Below, piece by piece: positions 37,031 to 48,730 of a stretch of 64,000 nt of DNA. The notes beneath the pieces were generated by a model. The model was not told the origin of the DNA, searched no databases, and saw only the letters and a program-made list of their open reading frames with translations. The position numbers were made by a program, and so were the translations under genes. The stretch lies in contig JAPFQT010000155.1 in assembly GCA_027627225.1 (NCBI GenBank), positions 157,001 to 221,000 of the forward strand, read 5' to 3'. This DNA comes from Congeria kusceri. Taxonomy: Eukaryota; Mollusca; Bivalvia; Myida; Dreissenidae. Positions within the stretch are counted from its first letter, which is position 1. The number at the start of each line of letters is the position of its first letter.

Positions 37031-37176
37031 TTGTATTCTTGTTGTTGATTTTTGTTGTATTTTTTCAACAGTATACTTTTTAATGTTACTTCGCTTTCTG
37101 CGTTAAAAAGGTGGAGCATGCCCGATTTAAGCAACGATTGCTTGTGTGTTGTGCGTCGCCGAATAAACAAAAAGGT

Positions 37177-37215
37177 TATGTACGAGGGGTGTTCAGAAAA
37201 TAATCGAGACAGTGC
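37177..37215. mobile_element. Mariner-like terminal sequence
   Basis: TACGAGGGGTGTTCAGAAAA followed by TAATCGAGACAG resembles the conserved ends of mariner-type elements. No opposite end or transposase was found nearby, so it may be a fragment. Confidence 0.4.
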
Positions 37216-38464
37216 TTGTTACAAGGTTATACCTGGAGCTTCAGTCTATGTTTTACACTGTTGAAATCATCATCTTTTTGCTTTTTAATGACAATATTTG
37301 AAATAAATCAAATATGTACATGCTCAACAGATTCAATTAGAAGTATACTGGTCTTTCGTATGCGCAGCACACCAACGTCATACCACCAACGTCATTGTAA
37401 CGTCAACAGTACAGTGTCATTAATTGTCAAAGTATATTATATATAAATAAATGTAATGCATATGCTAATAAATTTCTAAACACATTTTTAAACCACTGAG
37501 CATCCAATTTTCTAACAATATTCAATGAGACACATTTTCATTGATTTCATGTACTGAATTTGACATTTCGGAACATCAACTTGATTTGTTTACGGATAGC
37601 AGCCCAAAATCTATTGTAACTACTTGTAAATGAGTTGAAATGTGTAATCGGGTCACTGCCTAATATGATGACTGCTGGCCTCCTGTAGTTGCAGTGTGAG
37701 CTCGTAAAAAGTTAAAACGAAAACATAAAAAACAATGCGAACGACTACAATATCAGAGTTATGCATATTCTCTCTGAATACCTACCCCACCTATTGTGTT
37801 TTCTACTGCCCAATGTCCGACACAGCGTCCTCTTTGACTGCAGCAAGCACTTCCGACATAAGTTTTTCATAATTATTGATGGTCTTCATTCCCATTGTGT
37901 GCGATTTAGTGGTCAAAACATCCGAGACATATGTGTGTCAGTGACCATATAAATCATGGGATGCACAAAGACTCCTGTTAGTATGCCCATGCAATTTATT
38001 AGTGTATTTGTGAATTTCTTACGTTGTTGTACATTTTCACACATCTGATTCCTAAATTAAATAAGCTATTTTAAGATGTTAACATGTATCTTCGTCCAAT
38101 TGTAGGCATGAACGTCATTTATAATACGAATACAATCATTGGCTGAATAATTTTCGAACACCTTTCGTATATGCGTTGTTAAATATCCACATTTATAAGC
38201 AAACTTGATCACATTTTAGCAGGGATGTGCATCGGTTTTATTGAAAGGTCTAGCAACCGTTGTAGTTGTACAATCACTTGATTATTTTAAAAATATCTAT
38301 AGAGTGTCAATTTCGCTTTATTTCGGACTATTAACTTGACATATTTTTACACATTAAACTATTACACAATAGTTTCAATCATTATTGTTAAAAAGCTTCT
38401 CTTGATATGTTTGATCAATATTACTGATTCATTGATTTTTTAAAGATTATAGAATGAATATTTT

Positions 38465-38502
38465 GGTGTGTGTGTGTGTGTGTGAGTGAGAGTGTGTGTG
38501 TA
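38465..38502. repeat. (TG)n microsatellite, interrupted
   Basis: TG dinucleotides with a short AGTGAGAG interruption. Confidence 0.85.
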
Positions 38503-38712
38503 AAAGTGCTGCAATACCTTTTTCAGAACATTTATATTTAAATATAATAGTCATCCAACACATCGATAATACTGGGCAAAGTTCTGATATTAATCGTTGT
38601 TATTAGGGTATAAATACATTAAATGGTACGTTCATTAAAGTTCATGTAATGTGATAACACGGAAACACATATATATCCTTGTGGTATACATTATCAATGA
38701 ATCAGTGTAGAA

Positions 38713-39650
38713 ATGGCACAGGTATTAGAATATACTTTAGAACATAAGCATATATATATACTGCGAACCATGTTCGACGGACAAAAAGCAGAGTTTAGCG
38801 CGTGGATTCTGTGAGAATTGTAAGGAATACCTATGTGACGAGTGTATCAAACATCACAAGAAATTTGTCATGTCCAGTTCTCACACAATCTTGAACAAAA
38901 CACAGATGCCGTCAGCAAAGCCACGGGTAAATTAATGTATTCAGCCGTGCCGTAAACACCCTTGTGAAATTATCAAGTTATTCTGCAGATCTCATGAAGT
39001 TCTGGCCTGCATGGTTTGCATAACTCTAGAACATCACAGCTGTGAAAATGTGGAGTACATCCCGGATGCAGCAAAGGGATACACCGAAAACTCAGAATAC
39101 ATCAACACGAAGGACACAACCGAGAATATTACTAGAGATATTGACAACAAGTTACAGTATTTAATCAAAGTTAAAGCTCAGTTAGGACACTTCAACAAAG
39201 ATTGTTTGGATATGATAAGAGCATTTCGAAATGCAATTGATTCGAAGTTGGAAACAGAGGCAATGGCTTTAATGGGCACGATTCTAGAACTACGTCAGAA
39301 AAACCGTGCAATTTTTGAAAACGCCAAAACCCAGTTAGAAAATGAAAAATCAGATTTGCAGGTATTGAGTTATTCTTTGGTTGAAGTGAAGACTACTGAG
39401 TATCAGCTTTATATTACAACAAAAGAAATAGATTCACTTCTCGGCGTCAAATGGAATGCAATTAAAGTGACAGAGAAGCTACACACGCTATATGCCTTGC
39501 GTTTCCTCAAAGGAACATCATTGATGGACGCGCTGATTTCTGAAAATGCTTTTGGAACAATTGAAACAGCTGCACATGAACTTTGGCGGGAAGACGTCTT
39601 GGATAATCTGAAAGGTTTGCTTTTTTCACAATTTACAATTTTATAGTTCA
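38713..39650 (+). pseudogene. TRIM-type protein: two B-boxes and coiled coil, damaged
   Basis: The reading frame at 38762-39646 gives a first B-box-like zinc motif (CEPCSTDKK, then FCENCKEYLCDECIKHHKK), a second one (CRKHPCEIIKLFCRSHEVLACMVC, shown here only by its spacing of Cys and His, ending HHSCENVEYIPDAAKG), and a long charged coiled coil to about residue 290. That is the order seen in RING-less TRIM-like proteins, which are numerous in molluscs. An in-frame TAA at 38933-38935 separates the B-boxes, and the best ATG (38713) is in another frame across a TA-rich stretch. A shorter product could start at 39011 but would lose the first and most of the second B-box. The frame ends at 39646 with a possible splice donor (AAAG/GTTTGC) just before, so a further exon may be missing. 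Confidence 0.7.
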
Positions 39651-40339
39651 ATATTACAGTTTATAGTAAAACATTAAAATTATGTACACTGTATAACATC
39701 TTGCCATATTATATGGTATAAAGAATAACTTATTTGACATGTTGAATTACAGTGTATTTATTAGGATTGTATAATAGTCGGGTTTAAATATGCAACGACA
39801 AAAAGAACGTCCTGAAAATATACAAAATAACACATACCTCATCTTGATGTGATGGTAACCGTTATATACAATTTTTAGTATCAAAAGATATTCTTCTAAT
39901 AAAGATGTGCTGTCTCGTTGTTCCCATTAACATCGTGTAATAGTAAATATTAATACGATTCACAGCACTATATTTAAAAGAAGTTAAAAATCATCAGTTA
40001 TCAACTATAGAAAATACACAATAAAATGATATTGTTATATGGCGGATTCTAGTCTAACACTAAAAGAGTTGTAAATGGTACAAGACTAAACAAAAAATTT
40101 AACTGTTTAATATTTCTTTAAGCCCTTCAAGTTCTTGTGAAATAATAATATACATGTAGGTGGAATATAAATTCCAAGTATTACCTTATAAAAAGGTATT
40201 CCTAGTGGAGCAATAACTCCTGAGTGGAAAGTGTACTTCGCCGTACATATAGTGAACATAACAAAATTACACTTATTACCATTTATAACATGACAAAATA
40301 TGCAGCACGATACAAATGATTAAATTGTAGATATCTGAT
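39651..40339. other. Non-coding flank of the TRIM-like gene
   Basis: AT-rich with no gene. It leads into the third copy of the OLD 3'-flank repeat. Confidence 0.4.
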
Positions 40340-40900
40340 ATTTTAACAGGACTCAATATAAACAAAGTGATACTCTAGCTGCGACAGCAGGACAGAACTC
40401 TTATTAGCAGCCCGAGGTTCTTTATTTATGGCAAGCGGCCTATTGCCAAAAACAACACAGCACATCAAAACGAGATAACACATAAGAAACACAAAACACA
40501 AATAAATACAAATGGGGTCACCGCTTTGGAACGGTCAATGAAAAGCAGTTGGGGTTTAAACCACATTACCGGCGCCCGAACCTCACACTTGGCCCAGAAT
40601 TATTCACAAAACATTTAAGTGTAAATACAAATTAACCACATAGCCTTGCAATTCAAATTAAACAGCAATAAACTTGAATAATATTCAATTTAATTACTCA
40701 ATGGTTAGATGAAAACCAGTTTAGCAGAATTGCAACTTTCTGAGGCACGATGAAATGTAAAAAAAAAACTAGAATAAACTACATCTCGTCTTTTTATCAA
40801 AAAAAAAAAGATTTAAAGACATAGCATCATATACATGTAGTGCAATTTTCAGATCAAAACAATAAAAAGAAGTTTAACCGATAGAATGATTGTTTTAGTT
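40340..40900. repeat. OLD 3'-flank repeat, copy 3 (beside the TRIM-like gene)
   Basis: Ordered blocks CTCTTATTAGCAGCCCG, GGCCTATTGCC, AATGGGGTCACC, GAACGGTCAATGAAAAGC, AACCTCACACTTGGCC, GCCTTGCAATTCAAATTAA and TTAATTACTCAATGGTT match the copies at 9540 and 12600 on the same strand. Its presence away from an OLD gene shows it is a dispersed repeat and not simply OLD 3'UTR. Confidence 0.65.
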
Positions 40901-41077
40901 TATCAATGAAAATAATTCCAAACAAGGGAAAAAACCAGCCCTACTACATCCATCCCCCTTATCAGAAAATAAAAGGACAAGTTACTTTATTTTAGGGATG
41001 AACAATTTTAGAAGATTTTTCAATAAAATATAGCATAAAACAACAAATGCATTAACGCATCACAATCAAATACAATC

Positions 41078-41160
41078 AACGTCAATGTCTGCACATCATA
41101 ATCAAGTTCACTCAAACGTCAATGTCTACACATCAAAATCAAGTTCACTTAAACGTCATT
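41078..41160. repeat. Short tandem repeat, about 37 bp unit
   Basis: Two and a bit copies of AACGTCAATGTCTRCACATC followed by AWAATCAAGTTCACTYA. Surrounding sequence at 40901-42693 is non-coding as far as can be seen. Confidence 0.75.
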
Positions 41161-42693
41161 CCATCGCCATAATACATGTTTATGAACTAAGGTCCATAGT
41201 GTTCGGTAGAATAACAGACAGGAGTACATCTGGGTACGTGGTATAAAGTTGGACCATCAGGCAAAATTGATGGCGACTCGAAGTGTTTCTTTATATAAAT
41301 TTTGGATGAAATAATTTTCAACTCTCAGGTAATATCTGTCCTGAAATTAGAAACGTAACGTAAAACGTGCATTTTACTTTGATAACAGCATTTTTCTCTT
41401 CAATGTAAATAAAAAGATAACTCTAAGTTATTAAATGTTTGATAACATTTCAAATTTCATGATTAGTTTATTTAAACTTACTTTATCAGACATGAATTAA
41501 GTTGCATGAAGAGAAAAATACAATTATTGTTCAGCACAATACATTGTGCAAAGAACAATATCGAATGCCATCTTCCAAATACAACTCAGAACTGAAAATA
41601 AACCAACTGTACACAATGGTTAGCAACATGCTGCAAAGCAGCTCAATTAAGAAAATAATATTGAATCTATCAAGACATATAATACAACACAATGATTATA
41701 ACTAAGCATTTGATGAAAAAGACAATAAAACATTACGAAATAATAGTTGATTATAAACAAAGTGAAACGTAAACCAATGAACAGCAGCATAAAACACACA
41801 TCTTGTCCATTAATTGACTAATTTTCCGAGTGAATGGTTCTCAGACATTTATTCAAATGCATGTGCAATGTAAATAATTAAGTTACATACACATAGATTA
41901 AGTAATGTGCCATCCTTTTTACAATAACCATTATCATGACTTAACATATAGATTTACATTCAGTTTTCAGATCAACGGCAACATGACATGGAACTAACAT
42001 GAAGATAACAGAACACTTTTGGTAAATCCAATAATGCTAATAAACCATTTTGTAATATAATACTAACAAGTTTGTTCATAAGTATGCATAAATCCAAGGT
42101 TAACCTGGTAGTCAATAACTTGCAAGTTTTTACACGCAATGTCATATATTTTTAGCATTCAACCTGGATTCACCAATTTATGAGTGTTTAACAAGTGAAT
42201 GTTATCCCACGAACATAGAATGGTCCCGCTAAGTTTGTTGAACACCGTAATAATAATGTATCGCTTACTATTAACCTGGATCAAATATATTTCGAGGTCA
42301 AACAGTACCGTAACATCTTGAATTGGAAACATATCGGAAATATGCAAATTTTAATGTCAGCTCTTACTTGTGTTTTCACATGTTGCTTCACCAGTGAACG
42401 TTGTCTGTCCCTTCTTGGCTCCAGATTCATGTTTTTTTTTCTTTTTTCAGGGCTTGGCCTAGCCGTAGCACCCAACTGGCACTCCTTTAACCACCTAAGC
42501 AACATAGTCAGAAAACTCTGGCCAATAGAACAGGCGTTTGAAGAATTCACTGATGCCTTCATGATCTGAGTAACAGTGGCTATGTTATTAATTATAAATG
42601 ACCAATGACGAACATTATTTCCCAGACTGTCAACAGTTTTGTGATACAATAGCCGATTTTAGACAACAAGTGTATCCTATGACTGTCACATTA

Positions 42694-44348
42694 TTACAGG
42701 TTCATAAAATCAATGACATTAAGTTCACAATTTTCAGGTTCATATTTAAATCTGTGTTTAAGATAAAGAAATTCAGCAATAGACTTGTCACTTTTCTGTA
42801 AGTCTTGTAATTTCTCATGTGACCATTTTTTCAACAAACCATCTGATAAACAGCCTTTTGTTGTATCAGGATTTAGAACCGTGTCCATATTTGGAGATAC
42901 GTTCACAGGATTTACAACTTCATTTTCGTTTTGACTACTTCTGATTTCACGAGTGAGGCTGTCTGTTGACTGATATTTGTACAAGCTATCTCGAGCAAGT
43001 TTTTTTTTAGAATTCGTTTGGGAACCTTGGTTGATGCTTGTTGTAAATCCAAAAAATCCATTCATAAGTTCCATATAATTCAGCAATATTTTCCACTAGG
43101 AACTCATGTTCAAATGTCACGTGTTCTATTTGAAATGGCAATCTACATTTACCAATTATCTTAACTTCCTCCCCATTAGCAGCAATAAGTGGTCTTCTAG
43201 GAGTAATAGACTGGGCTCATTAGTAACTCATTGCCGTCTTTTCCTTAATAATAATGAGACATTGCTACTCGAATCCACATGCAAATCTTTTACACAAGGG
43301 TCAAAGACAGCCTTTACATAAAACAAGTTTTGAAAACTTCAACCCTGGTACATTAGTTACAGCATTCTCAAGATGACAGGATTCATTTAAACATAGATCA
43401 TTGTCGGTATGTTTTACCCCACAATTTGTAGAGCCTACCACATTACCCTTAGACTGATTTGGCCCTTAAGTATGATTTGTCAGTCAATCTTTCCCTTGAC
43501 TACAACATGTATTTTTATGATCATTTACATCCGTACAATTTTATTCGAACACGGTAGTCTAGCACGTTCATCTAATATCAAATTTCACTAACTCCCTATC
43601 ACTTTATCTGTACAGTCACAGTTGGAATATGTCCAATATGGATTTTTCTTTAATGGTAAGCAACCATTTTCTACATTTCCAACTTCTTGTTGGTAATATG
43701 GCCTATGAGATTATTTGCCTAGCAAGTCGGCATATTTACATGTCAATAACAGTTTTCCTGGTTCTTTAATTTGCAGCGACTTGCTACATAACACTATTTT
43801 ACAGTGTCTACAAAATATTGGTATGTTAATGTATGGAGGTTGACCTGACCCAGATTATCTTAATTTACCGGACTCATGTGAGAGCTTGAATTACTGTGTT
43901 CTTTGAACCGATTATATGCTGTATATACCTTGTCAGACCTAGAGAATTCAGGTCTGTCATTTCTCTCAAAACTAGTCTGCAGATATGGTCGTGGATTTCT
44001 AACATCCTGATGCATAGGACCATTGTACCTAATTGGGGTAGTGTCAGTTTATAAATGTATATCCTCAAATCTATTTCCTCTTGGATTTTGCGGAAAGTTA
44101 CTACGAATAGCATTACATGTATTGTGGCAATTTTCCCTGGGGTTCCTGAAATTATTCCTATAGTTCGGTGGAGGCCTGTTACTAAAACGGGTAAACGTGT
44201 TTGTGAGGTTAGATACCAGCCAACAGTGGGAAATCAACCGATGTTCCAAAGTAGGCTGTATATCAAATAGGTCGGGTTTTTTGGACAGTATGTGCCTTTG
44301 TCGAAATCGAGACTGCATTCTGTGTTTCTTACGGGTGACTACAATCAA
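42694..44348 (-). pseudogene. Ty3/Gypsy gag-protease remnant
   Basis: Reading on -: a basic, Asn/Arg/Pro-rich gag-like tail (NRPPPNYRNNFRNPRENC) at 44250-44080, then scrambled sequence. Near 43330-43110 comes a retropepsin-like region: a VDSSSNVS block standing where DSG/DTG is expected, then PLIAANGEEVKIIGKCRLPF and FEHEFLVENIAELYG. Finally, at 43086-42694, a linker with WSHEKLQDLQKSDKSIAEFL that resembles the segment after protease in several Gypsy elements. Stops and frame changes occur throughout. It is a different insertion from the + strand Gypsy at 26-35 kb. Confidence 0.55.
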
Positions 44349-45595
44349 GTGAGATTAATTTTCTTAGAAATAGCACAACATATCATTTTGTTTTAACAAT
44401 ATCCGAGCCTGTACCAAGATATATCGGTGATTAAAAAGCCTATTCATAAAGCTGTTCCCGGACTATCCCGGTTTAGCCTGTAACCCAATACACGAGAGGA
44501 ATACACAGATCAGCAACTCTAATCTGATAACAGCTAATTACTGGGAAGAGTTGGGAGACTTTATCTTTATTGTTTATATGATACCAGGGGCAAAATCAGC
44601 TAAAATTAACAAATTGTTGCTAAAATTGTCTGTTGTTTCCATTGAGTGTTGCAAGATGGCGTAAGGCAGACATGTTAGGCTTTGCCTTCAATATGTTTTT
44701 AACTGTCATATTGTGTTGTAAATCTCACATCGATTCATTTTCGTTTAATCTTTACATACTTATAAAAAATCGTTTAAAGTGTTTGTTTGTTTTTTATAAA
44801 ATAATAGTTTGAATAAGTCATTATGATCAGAAGAAATGTAATTATTGCATATATTCGTTTCTTTTTTTTTTCAAACGACTTCACGTGTCTGACATTATTA
44901 TATCATTGTTTTGTTTTTTTATTTACCCTAAAATATATATTCTACAATTTAAAGTAATAAACCTGTATGCATATTTAAATAGTCAGTGCAGTGTTATATA
45001 TTGTGTTCGGTAGTTATTATATGTTCTTAGTTTGAAGTAGACTGTAACCTTAGTTTTAGAGTTACTTACATATAGTTGAAATTAACCTTTGTTAAAATAG
45101 TGCACATAATAACCTATCGATCACTTTCCCTCCAATATTCAGATTCAAGGCTACTTTGTTTTACAAGCAAGCCATTTCGACGATTGTATTTATTATATTA
45201 TTTGTGTAGGATAATTTGGTCACTGCTTGGATTAGAAGCTGACAGCGTCGTAGCCACGCTGAGGCAAGCCGAGACAGGTGCCTCGGCTAAAATGTACCGG
45301 CCAAACAAATAAAAATATATAAGTAATACAATACTTTGAAAAATCATAATGTCAGAATAATGTCAATTGCCGCATATTAATCGAAACTGAGGCAGTTTGA
45401 GGCACCATTTTAGCACCATTATGCTATACCCGACATTATACCAAATGTATTACTTGTTAATAATAATTAAAGCCGCTATCTGCAAATTTTCAAGCTAAAG
45501 ATTGTGCCTTGTTACGGGCACACACTGAGGAGAACAAGTAACATTTTTAAAACAATCAGATCTAATTCAGAATCTTTTGAAATAAGGCCGTTCTG
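44349..45595. other. Non-coding AT-rich stretch
   Basis: No gene was recognised; the small GC-rich patch near 45235-45300 (CACGCTGAGGCAAGCCGAGAC) is unassigned. Confidence 0.35.
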
Positions 45596-48240
45596 TTGTA
45601 TTGTTGTGTTAAGCATCCGCGTGCGCCAATGTTTCGAGCTCCATTATCCGAAAAAAAACATTTTGATAAGATAAAATTAAGTGGGGAAAATCATCGGTTT
45701 CCGATATTTTCATGCAAGACCACAACGCCATTTTACAAGATGATGTCGACAAAAGTATTCGTGCATAATTATTATCAATACTAACGTCGGACAGGGGCTT
45801 GATACCTATTAAAAAGCGCAAAATACAAGCGTCTAATCACACTGACCATAAATCTGTTTACTTTTAGTATTTTCCTTTTCTTTTTTCTTTTTTAATGTCG
45901 AAGTTGGGTATCTTAAATGGCATTGCCGATACTGTAAAACGTGGAAATTGGCGATTAAATAATGATTTTACTGATTTGCTGAAATAAATTAAAATGGGAT
46001 TTACAAATGGAGAAGACACCATTGATAAGGTGATCGTAAATGGCATTGCCGATACCATATTTTACATTATTTCTCATCTGTCAAGGCTTTCAGAGCGTTC
46101 CATCACAGTGCACCCCTCTGTTAAACCGTTTCTATGATGGCAAAACGTTTGAGCAGTATTACAATGATCAATCCAAATATAAGCACAAGGTCAAGACTGT
46201 AGAGCTAGAAAAACTGAATAAGCATTGTCTCTTTTACGTGTTTTCACATACCCATGCATGGACACTCAAAGAATGAAACCCTTGAAAGATTATGTTTTAA
46301 GTCAAGCAAATTACTTATCTAAGTATTCACAATACATAGGTGATCAGAAAAAAGGGTTTTTGACATACATAATTTGCCCCACCCTGCTAGAACTCCAGAT
46401 GATGGGATTCATACAAAGTTCAAAATATACAGATGTGTTTCGACATTACATTTTACCATTACTCAAGTGGTGGCCCAAATGAAGACCTCTTTTTTATTTG
46501 GAAGTCTCCTGGAATGTTAGATATGCAAACAGCAAATAAGGTCATACACGAAAAAAGGGTTTTTGACATACATAATTTGCCCCACCCTGCCAGAACTCCA
46601 GATGATGGGATTCATAAACGAATTAAACATATCGCTGGTCTGGCTAGGTCTGCAACCATTACAGGTAGAAACGATTATCAGCCTATTTCTGTTTTCGATG
46701 TGTATCCTATGGAAAGGAAAAAGATATATCACTATGTTCAAAATATACAGATGTGTTTCGACATTACATTTTACCATTGCTCAAGTGGTGGCCCAAATGA
46801 AGACCTCTTTTTTATTTGGAAGTCTCCTGGAATGTTAGATTTGCAAAGAGCAAATAAGGTCATACATGAAATTGAACAGAGTATTCCTGTTTACCATAGT
46901 AGGGCCATGCGCAGTTGCCATGTCTGTAAGAGACTTGCATCAACAAATTTGTGGTCGCCTACGAATAGGAACCCCTGTTCCCTCTGAAAATTATTTGAGC
47001 CTGCAGTTCATGCCAAAAAATGAACAACTGGCAACTGCTGTTCGCTACACAGGTAGATTTCCATTGAAATGTAAGATTCAGTCAAGACTGTTCAACATGT
47101 ATCATATTGATGCGCACTATGCTTCAGCCTTTCAAAAGTATGTTAAACACTGTGCTGTTAAGAACAAAGATCACTGTACACTTCTGTCTGTGGATGACAA
47201 GAATCATATTCCGGTTGGCGAACAAGGTGTACCTATTGCCACAGTTTTCAGTGGGAAAAATCTCTTGCACATACAGGCATTCATAATTTGGCTGCAGATC
47301 ATTAAACGTCAGCCAAACTTTAATATGCTCCCAGGTTAAAATTTACATTCACAGAAAGTATGGCTATTTCATACCTTAACTTCTTTTAAGTGCTCCCCAA
47401 ATATTTTACAATTTATTACTACGCGTCAAACTTTTTATATATATTGAGTAGTTTTGATTACGTCGAAGATGGTTGTAAAAGTCAAGTCAAGTAAAGTGTT
47501 TGTTTATTATAGTGTCACCCCTCGCGATTAAGGGCCAGCCAGTTTTGACTTATGAGACACATTTAATGATGAACATCTTTACTCCCGAATCCTATCCTAT
47601 ATGCCGGGCGCTTGGCAGGAAGGCAATCGGTACCCCTTGATTTAAAAAGCTGCTGGGTATTTACTATTTACATGTACTTTGTAGAATATCAAGCTAATAG
47701 AAAGACATTGCATGTTTGTTAATGTATTGAACTCTATTTCGTATTTCCAGTATTGAGAAGTGATACGCAGGCAAAGCAGTTGAGGTCCAAAGTAAAGCTG
47801 CAGCGGTTCTTGGAGCATTACACGCTTTCAAGAAAATACTTCTTCATGATCAAGAAATGTGGAGCACCGGACTGTGAAATCTGCAGACCACCTCGCTTAG
47901 ATCTTGATGTATTTAATACGCTGAAGTTGTGTCCAGGTCTGTTCTATTGTAGAGACTTTTTAAGCATATTCATTTACGTATCCAAATAAAAAAATTAAAA
48001 TGTTTATTGTATAAATATTAAGTACAAGCTATTCTGTTCTAACTTTTTCAGAAAATAAAAATCTTGAATGCATGCTTTTTTGGTAATTATAATGTTTTTT
48101 GGCATGTTATGCAAGAGTATTAAACATAAGTAAGAGTTGTAAACCAGTATCAATGTGTTTTTTAAAGATCAAGAACCCAGAGCGGATGATCCTTTAAAAT
48201 ACAGGGAGTTTGGCCAGATAACCTCATTCCGCAAAACCTA
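45596..48240 (+). pseudogene. DDE-transposase-like multi-exon gene, left inverted copy, internally damaged
   Basis: Same family as the copy at 52225-56015 on -. Recognisable parts are an N-terminal region (46040-46300), a middle region with ERKKIYHYVQNIQMCFDI and DLFFIWKSPGMLD (46560-46870), and a catalytic-start region ending in SVDDKNHIPVGEQGVPIAT (about 47190-47240). These are followed by two downstream exons with good splice sites: 47751-47936 (KCGAPDCEICRPP, ending CCAG/GT) and 48168-48237 (QEPRADDPLKYREFG, after AAAG). The joint between these two exons is in phase. The central catalytic part with SDGGPDHR, present in the right copy, is missing, and an internal tandem duplication breaks the N-terminal half. 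SxDDK with a later SDGGPDHR fits a DDE/RNase H-fold transposase or a gene derived from one; I could not name the superfamily. Confidence 0.65.
46345..46870 (+). repeat. Partial tandem duplication inside the left DDE-like copy
   Basis: The stretch beginning AAAAAAGGGTTTTTGACATAC and ending AATAAGGTCATACA occurs at about 46349-46552 and again at 46553-46867. The first unit lacks about 110 bases after GATGGGATTCATA. Elsewhere the two units are nearly identical. Confidence 0.85.
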
Positions 48241-48280
48241 GCTACCTATTTACAACAACACACAAACTCATTTCGAAAAA

Positions 48281-48307
48281 AAAAACGATTCATTTCGAAT
48301 CGTTTTT
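48281..48307. repeat. Perfect hairpin, 11-bp stem and 5-base loop
   Basis: AAAAACGATTC, loop ATTTC, GAATCGTTTTT. Function unknown; it lies just past the last recognisable exon of the left DDE-like copy. Confidence 0.8.
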
Positions 48308-48730
48308 GATGTTTTTATTAAGAGAAAGAAACAACAATAACAGAAACAGTAAATCAAACATATTAACAAGCAGCTGACTATTTTAAAACTCTATTAATGA
48401 AAGACTATAGAAATCTGACACAATACTTTAAAAAGTATTTCCAATAATATATGACCACATATTTACAAAAACACTATAACAAATATACTAGGCATACATG
48501 TATGTAATATTCAATCATATTTGTTTATGTATAAGTATTGACAATATATGACATCTTTAATAATAACAGTATACAGAGGCACGTTCATAGAACTAAATGT
48601 TACGTGAAGATGTTTGCCAAAACTAAGTGTCACATAGGAAACTGCAAGTAACTAATATGTATATGCAGAACTCAATATTAAAAGGGACAACCTTGTAGTT
48701 AGTTACTTTGCTGTGTGTGTATGCTTTGTA

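Larger units (their letters stand above)
35542..38461. other. Non-coding stretch with microsatellite and a possible mariner end
   Basis: No gene was supported. It holds an (ATC)n-type run at 36976-37030 and a TACGAGGGGTGTTCAGAAAATAA stretch at 37180. The histidine-rich frame at 36834-37106 is only the translated microsatellite. Confidence 0.4.

Noticed and set aside
36834..37106. Histidine-rich frame
   Set aside because: Produced by the ATC/CAT microsatellite.
37761..37952. Mariner transposase downstream of the mariner-like end
   Set aside because: Neither strand shows recognisable helix-turn-helix or DDD motifs.
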